Shown here piece by piece: positions 41,510 through 45,678 of a stretch of 45,678 nt of DNA. Origin of the DNA: CAYRZF01 sp964428805 (GTDB lineage Bacteria; Methylomirabilota; Methylomirabilia; Rokubacteriales; CSP1-6). The notes under the pieces are model-generated. The model did not search any database. It saw nothing but the letters and a program-made list of their open reading frames with translations, and was not told the DNA's origin. The stretch is taken from assembly GCA_964428805.1 (NCBI GenBank), contig CAYRZF010000006.1, forward strand, positions 1-45,678, in the 5' to 3' direction. The number at the start of each line of letters is the position of its first letter. The stretch's first letter is position 1. Position numbers and translations under genes: made by a program.

Positions 41510-41985
41510 ATCGCGTGGGGCTGGGCTTCGACCTCCATCCCACGGCGCCGGATCGTGCGCTGATCCTCGGCGGCGTGGTCGTCCCCGCCGAGCGCGGTCT
41601 GGCTGGCCACTCGGATGCCGATGTCCTGAGCCACGCCGTGGCCGAGGCCATGCTCGGGGCGCTGACCTTGGGCGACCTGGGGCGCCATTTCCCGGATTCG
41701 GACTCTCGCTACCGGGGCATCTCGAGTCTCCGGCTGCTGGGAGAAGTGCTGGCGTTGGTCACGGCGCGCGGCGCTCGACTGGTCAACGTGGACGCTACGG
41801 TCATTGCCCAGGCGCCCCGGCTCGGACCCTGGCTCCCCGAGATGGCCAAGCGCCTGGCGGAAACGCTGAGAGTGGATCCGGAGCGGGTGAGCGTGAAGGC
41901 CAAGAGCCCGGAGGGCCTGGGACTGCTGGGCCGGCAGGAGGGTATCGCGGCCATGGCGGTGGTGAGCATGGAGGTCGAGGATTGA
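41506..41985 (+). CDS. ispF: 2-C-methyl-D-erythritol 2,4-cyclodiphosphate synthase
   Basis: 159 residues from GTG 41506. Metal ligands are in GFDLHP (Asp, His) and the second His in LAGHSDADVLSHA. FPDSDSRYRG and VKAKSPEGLGLLGR are canonical. It acts two steps after IspD; ispE is elsewhere. Longer upstream frames run through ispD in another phase and are rejected. Confidence 0.97.
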   Translation: MNRVGLGFDLHPTAPDRALILGGVVVPAERGLAGHSDADVLSHAVAEAMLGALTLGDLGRHFPDSDSRYRGISSLRLLGEVLALVTARGARLVNVDATVIAQAPRLGPWLPEMAKRLAETLRVDPERVSVKAKSPEGLGLLGRQEGIAAMAVVSMEVED

Positions 41986-43388
41986 GTGCCCGCGTGAGGT
42001 TTGCCCCAAGCCCCACCGGCTCCCTCCACATCGGCAACGCCAGGACCGCGCTCTTCAATTGGCTGTTCGCCAGGAAGCACGGCGGACGCTTCATCCTCAG
42101 GATCGAGGACACCGACCGGGAGCGATCGAGGCCAGAGTGGGAGAGGGCGATCCTTGAGGATCTGGGGTGGCTCGGGCTCCACTGGGACGAGGGGCCCGAT
42201 GTGGGCGGGGATGCAGGTCCCTATCGCCAGTCCGAACGGCTCCCGACCTACCGCGCGGCGGCCGATCGCCTGCTCGGCGAGGGGAAGGCCTACTTCTGCT
42301 TCTGCTCGCTCCCAGCGCTGGAGGCCCAGCGACAGGAGCGCCTCGCGCGCGGCCTGCCCCCGCGCTACGACGGCCGCTGCCGGGCCATTCCCTCCGAGGA
42401 GGTCGCGCGCCGGCGCGGGTCCGGGGAAGCCGCGGCGGTGAGATTTGTGGTGCCTTCGGAGCGGATCGCCGTCCATGATCTGGTCAAAGGGAACGTTGAG
42501 TTTCTGGGGAGCGACCTGGACGACTTTGTCATCCTCCGGGCCGACGGGAGCCCGTCGTACAATTTTGCGGCGGCCGTGGACGACTGCCGGATGGTGATCA
42601 CCCACGTGATCCGGGGCGACGACCATCTCGCAAATACTCCCCGGCAGATGGCGGTGGCCCGAGCGCTGGGATGGGAGTCGCCCAACTATGCCCACGTCCC
42701 CTTGATCCTGGGGTGGGACGGCGCCCCGCTCTCCAAGCGCCACGGTTCCTTCAGCATCGACGAATTCCGTGACACGGGCTTTATCCCGGAGGCGGTGGTG
42801 AATTACCTGGGACTCCTGGGCTGGTCTCCGCCCCAGGGGGCGCCGGAGTTAATGCCGCTCAACGAGATGGCAGAGCGCTTCATCCTGGATCGGGTAAGCC
42901 ATTCGCCTGCCCGCTTCGATCAGGGACGCTTGCTGTGGTTCAACCGCCAGTATTTGCACCGAATGCCGCTCGATCGACTCCTCCGGTTGCTTGCGCCGGC
43001 GCCCCCCGACGACCTGACGGCCCGGGCTGTGGAGGCGCTGCGTGCGGACGCTGATTCCATGGCTGGCTTGGAGAGGACAGTGGCTAGCATCCGCGCGGAG
43101 CCGGAGCCCCAGACCCTTCGTCTCACGCCCGAGGACCGCCACGCTCTGGAGGCGGTGTACGAGAGCCTGGCTTCGGCTTCCCTCAATACCGCCGGTGAGG
43201 CGAAAGAGCTGCTCGAGCGCGTCGCGCGCGGCCTGCCGGGAAAGAAGCCGGACCTCATGCACGCCGCGCGGCTCGCACTCCTGGGATTGCCCCAGGGTCC
43301 TCCGGTGGCAACCTTGCTCTGGATTCTTGGGCCGGAGCGCGCGCGGCGTCGTCTGGCTCGGGCTCTTACGGCCACCGTCGGTTCCTAG
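41982..43388 (+). CDS. gltX: Glutamyl-tRNA synthetase
   Basis: 468 residues from TTG 41982 (TTGA overlap with the ispF stop). Class Ic synthetase: RFAPSPTGSLHIGNARTALFNWLFAR (HIGH motif), FILRIEDTDRERS, VITHVIRGDDHLANTPRQ and LSKRHGSFS (KMSKS variant). The C-terminal anticodon-binding domain is complete. Whether it also charges tRNA-Gln cannot be read from this window. Confidence 0.97.
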   Translation: MSARVRFAPSPTGSLHIGNARTALFNWLFARKHGGRFILRIEDTDRERSRPEWERAILEDLGWLGLHWDEGPDVGGDAGPYRQSERLPTYRAAADRLLGEGKAYFCFCSLPALEAQRQERLARGLPPRYDGRCRAIPSEEVARRRGSGEAAAVRFVVPSERIAVHDLVKGNVEFLGSDLDDFVILRADGSPSYNFAAAVDDCRMVITHVIRGDDHLANTPRQMAVARALGWESPNYAHVPLILGWDGAPLSKRHGSFSIDEFRDTGFIPEAVVNYLGLLGWSPPQGAPELMPLNEMAERFILDRVSHSPARFDQGRLLWFNRQYLHRMPLDRLLRLLAPAPPDDLTARAVEALRADADSMAGLERTVASIRAEPEPQTLRLTPEDRHALEAVYESLASASLNTAGEAKELLERVARGLPGKKPDLMHAARLALLGLPQGPPVATLLWILGPERARRRLARALTATVGS

Positions 43389-43397
43389 GACACTCCC

Positions 43398-44828
43398 GTG
43401 GGGCTCAAAATCTACAACACCCTGACCCGGCAGAAGGAGGAGTTTGTCCCTCTCCGTCCAGGCGAGGTCCGCATGTACCTCTGCGGGGTCACCGTCTATG
43501 ATCTCTCCCACATCGGCCATGGGCGGAGCGCCCTGGTTTTCGACGTGATCCGGCGCTACCTGCGGTTTCGGGGCTACGAGGTGCGTTTCATCCGGAACTT
43601 CACCGACGTGGACGACAAGATCATCAGACAGGCGCATGAGGAAGGGGTGCCGCCCCGGGAGCTGGCGGAGCGCTACATCGAGGAGTACCGGAAGGACATG
43701 GCAGAGCTGGGCGTGGCGGGGGCGGACGTCGAGCCCAAGGCCACGGACCATATCCCGCAGATGATCAAGCTGATCGAGCGACTGATCACCAAGGGGGTCG
43801 CCTACCAGGTAAACGGCGACGTCTACTTCGAGGTGAAGCGCTTCCCGCAGTATGGGCGGCTCTCGGGGAGAAACCTGGAAGAACTCCAGGCGGGGGCGCG
43901 GGTGGAGGTGGACGAGCGGAAGCGGGACCCGCTGGACTTCGCCCTTTGGAAATCGTCGAAGGAAGGGGAACCGGCCTGGCCGAGCCCGTGGGGACCCGGC
44001 CGTCCCGGCTGGCACATCGAGTGCTCAGCCATGTCCATGCACTACCTCGGGGAGAGCTTTGACATCCACGCCGGCGGCGAAGACCTCGTGTTCCCCCATC
44101 ACGAAAACGAGATAGCCCAATCTGAGGCGGCCACCGGGCGCCCCTTTGTCCGCTACTGGATCCACAACGGGTTCGTGAACCTCGGCGCGGAGAAGATGTC
44201 CAAGTCGTTGGGGAACATTCTGATTGTCAAAGAGCTGGTGCGCCGCCACGACCCGGAAGCGCTCCGCCTCTACCTGCTCGGCACCCACTACCGCAACCCG
44301 CTGGACTTCGCCGACGAGCGGGTGGGTGAAGCAGCACGGGCGCTCGAGCGGTTCCGAAACCTATTCGAGGAGGCCGACCGGCTGGCAGCCAAGGGCACGC
44401 CGGCGCCGGGAGGGGATCAAGGGCTGCTCGATGAAGTGGCCGCCGCGCGCAGCCGCTTCGAAGAGGTCATGGACGATGACTTCAACACGGCGCAAGCGGT
44501 GGCCGTACTCTTTGACCTCGCGCATCTCCTGCAAACGTTCAGGAACAAGATGACGCACGGACAGGTCGCCGTGGGGCCTTTCCTCCTGGGGGTCGGAGAG
44601 CTGCTTGCCCTCGGCCGGGTGCTGGGTCTGTTCGAGGGAGCCTCGCGGCCGGCCCCGTTGATCGCCCCTGAGTTGCGGGCCGAGGCCGAAACCCTCGTGA
44701 AGGTCCGAGGCGAGGCTCGCCAGCGACAGGATTGGGCGACCGCGGACCGGCTTCGGGAGGAACTGGCTCGGCTCGGCGTGATTTTGGAGGACGGCCCGGA
44801 GCGCACGACGTGGAAGTTTAAACCGTGA
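43398..44828 (+). CDS. cysS: Cysteinyl-tRNA synthetase
   Basis: 476 residues from GTG 43398. Zinc ligand Cys in MYLCGVTVYDLSHIGHGRS (with HIGH), RNFTDVDDKII, WHIECSAMSMHYLGESFDIHAGG and HHENEIAQSEA (further zinc ligands), and EKMSKSLGN. Full length. It overlaps rlmB by 4 bases. Confidence 0.97.
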   Translation: MGLKIYNTLTRQKEEFVPLRPGEVRMYLCGVTVYDLSHIGHGRSALVFDVIRRYLRFRGYEVRFIRNFTDVDDKIIRQAHEEGVPPRELAERYIEEYRKDMAELGVAGADVEPKATDHIPQMIKLIERLITKGVAYQVNGDVYFEVKRFPQYGRLSGRNLEELQAGARVEVDERKRDPLDFALWKSSKEGEPAWPSPWGPGRPGWHIECSAMSMHYLGESFDIHAGGEDLVFPHHENEIAQSEAATGRPFVRYWIHNGFVNLGAEKMSKSLGNILIVKELVRRHDPEALRLYLLGTHYRNPLDFADERVGEAARALERFRNLFEEADRLAAKGTPAPGGDQGLLDEVAAARSRFEEVMDDDFNTAQAVAVLFDLAHLLQTFRNKMTHGQVAVGPFLLGVGELLALGRVLGLFEGASRPAPLIAPELRAEAETLVKVRGEARQRQDWATADRLREELARLGVILEDGPERTTWKFKP

Positions 44829-45616
44829 GCGGAGAGGCGCCGGATATCCTCTACGGCCGGCATCCCGTGCTGGAGCTGCTCCGGGGTGGCGGGCGCCGGG
44901 TGGAGGAGATCGCCATTCTGGCCGAGGGGCGGCGGGGTCCGGCCCTTCAGGAGATGCTCACCCTAGCGAAGAGCCGCGGCGTGAAGGTCTCCTACCGGAC
45001 GCGGGAGCAGTTGACGGGGATCGCTGGGAGCCCCCACCACCAGGGCGTGGTGGCGCGGGTCGCAGAAGCCGGGTACGCGACCCTCGAGGACCTACTGGCC
45101 ATTCCGGCTCAACGGGCCGAGCCGGCTTTTTTCCTGGCTCTGGATCAGGTGCAGGACCCCCGGAATCTGGGCGCTCTGCTCAGGACGGCCGAGGCCGTCG
45201 GGGTTCACGGAGTGGTAGTTCCCAAGCACCGTGCCGCAGGGTTGACCGGGGGGACGGCCAAAGCGGCGATGGGGGCCATTGAATTCCTCCCTGTGGCCCG
45301 GGAGACAAATCTGGTCGTCGCCCTCGAGAATCTTAAAAAACAAGGGGTTTGGCTCATCGGGAGCGTTGCAAGAGGAGGGACTGTTGTCTGGGAGGTCGAT
45401 TTGAGAGGTCCGATCTGTCTGGTTCTTGGAGGGGAGGGGAAAGGCCTTCGGCCCCTGGTGGCGCGGACGTGCGACCTTCTCGTAACCCTACCAATGCGGG
45501 GACGGGTCGGATCCCTGAACGTGGCGGCCGCCGGCGCGGCTCTGTGTTATGAGGTCCTGCGGCAGCGGGGGGTGGCGAAGGAAAAAGACCTTGACTTTAA
45601 AAATCCCAGAAACTAG
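44825..45616 (+). CDS. rlmB: 23S rRNA (guanosine-2'-O-)-methyltransferase RlmB-like
   Basis: 263 residues from GTG 44825 (GTGA overlap with cysS). A substrate-binding N-domain (about 8-85) opens with ILYGRHPVLELL. The SPOUT knot domain has LDQVQDPRNLGALLRTAEA (motif 1), LVLGGEGKGLRPLV (motif 2) and MRGRVGSLNVAAAGAALCYEVLRQR (motif 3). Expected to methylate G2251 of 23S rRNA; other TrmH-family targets are possible. The promoter of the following tRNA overlaps its last codons. Confidence 0.94.
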   Translation: MSGEAPDILYGRHPVLELLRGGGRRVEEIAILAEGRRGPALQEMLTLAKSRGVKVSYRTREQLTGIAGSPHHQGVVARVAEAGYATLEDLLAIPAQRAEPAFFLALDQVQDPRNLGALLRTAEAVGVHGVVVPKHRAAGLTGGTAKAAMGAIEFLPVARETNLVVALENLKKQGVWLIGSVARGGTVVWEVDLRGPICLVLGGEGKGLRPLVARTCDLLVTLPMRGRVGSLNVAAAGAALCYEVLRQRGVAKEKDLDFKNPRN

Positions 45617-45619
45617 CAT
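45591..45619 (+). promoter_or_regulatory. Putative promoter of the tRNA-Thr gene
   Basis: TTGACT (45591-45596), 17 bases, then TAGCAT (45614-45619). It overlaps the rlmB stop and precedes the tRNA 5' end by 14 bases. Confidence 0.6.
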
Positions 45620-45633
45620 GAAGGTTTGTCTGT

Positions 45634-45678
45634 GCTGGCGTAGCTCAGAGGTAGAGCGGCTGCCTTGTAAGCAGCGGG
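45634..45678 (+). tRNA. tRNA-Thr (anticodon TGT), 5' part
   Basis: Acceptor 5' strand GCTGGCG, T8-A9, D-arm GCTC...GAGC, and anticodon arm GCTGC, CTTGTAA, GCAGC with anticodon TGT. The gene runs off the window after the start of the variable loop. A tRNA cluster and a tuf gene often follow rlmB in bacteria, but that lies outside the window. Confidence 0.93.

Overview
The window is high-GC bacterial chromosome: a hand count of 20581-20640 gives 42 of 60 G+C. It probably comes from a metagenome-assembled genome, because a 100-N scaffold gap at 38265-38364 is flanked by an exact 55-bp duplication. A Gram-negative (diderm) cell is indicated by mlaEFD, a SurA-like periplasmic lipoprotein, an M23 peptidase and rex. 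Gene content and order would suit Candidatus Rokubacteria / Methylomirabilota or a relative, but this is inference from general resemblance; no rRNA is present to settle it.

Layout. 1-632: end of an enoyl-CoA hydratase-like gene and a convergent gamma-carbonic anhydrase. 748-3796: type III polyketide synthase, methyltransferase and FAD oxidoreductase, a likely phenolic-lipid or quinone cluster. 3807-4271: an OsmC-family gene whose catalytic Cys codon is an in-frame TGA followed by a well-placed hairpin, so a probable selenoprotein. 4342-5760: M23 peptidase. 5859-7300: a markedly AT-richer insert carrying a NarK-like transporter, next to a possible transposase remnant. 7332-8821: DUF488 and CDF transporter genes. 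8914-13795: nuoLMN without the rest of complex I. 13802-17161: HAD phosphatase, glpD and a glycerophosphodiesterase. 17297-19015: F0 part of ATP synthase (atpZ, atpI, atpB, atpE) without F1. 19080-27213: rex, mfd, SurA-like, rho, rpmE, prfA. 27210-34970: prmC, murA and hisG-D-B-H-A-F-IE. 34973-38214: lipoprotein and mlaE-F-D. 38369-45616: radA, PIN/TRAM protein, ispD, ispF, gltX, cysS, rlmB. 45634-end: start of a tRNA-Thr.

Genes are tightly packed; most neighbours overlap by 1-4 bases (ATGA or GTGA junctions), implying long translationally coupled operons. No stretch above 300 bases lacks a gene; the longest is the rho leader (24156-24442), described below. Several genes appear to be transcribed from a sigma70-like promoter whose -10 hexamer lies only 6-7 bases before the start codon, which predicts leaderless mRNAs. 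G/C-rich palindromic repeats occur between genes and also inside coding 3' ends or linkers (methyltransferase, nuoM, surA-like, prmC).

The most interesting item is the OsmC-like selenoprotein candidate. Next are the foreign nitrate/nitrite transporter insert, the leaderless-promoter pattern, the palindromes within genes and a small leader ORF in front of rho.
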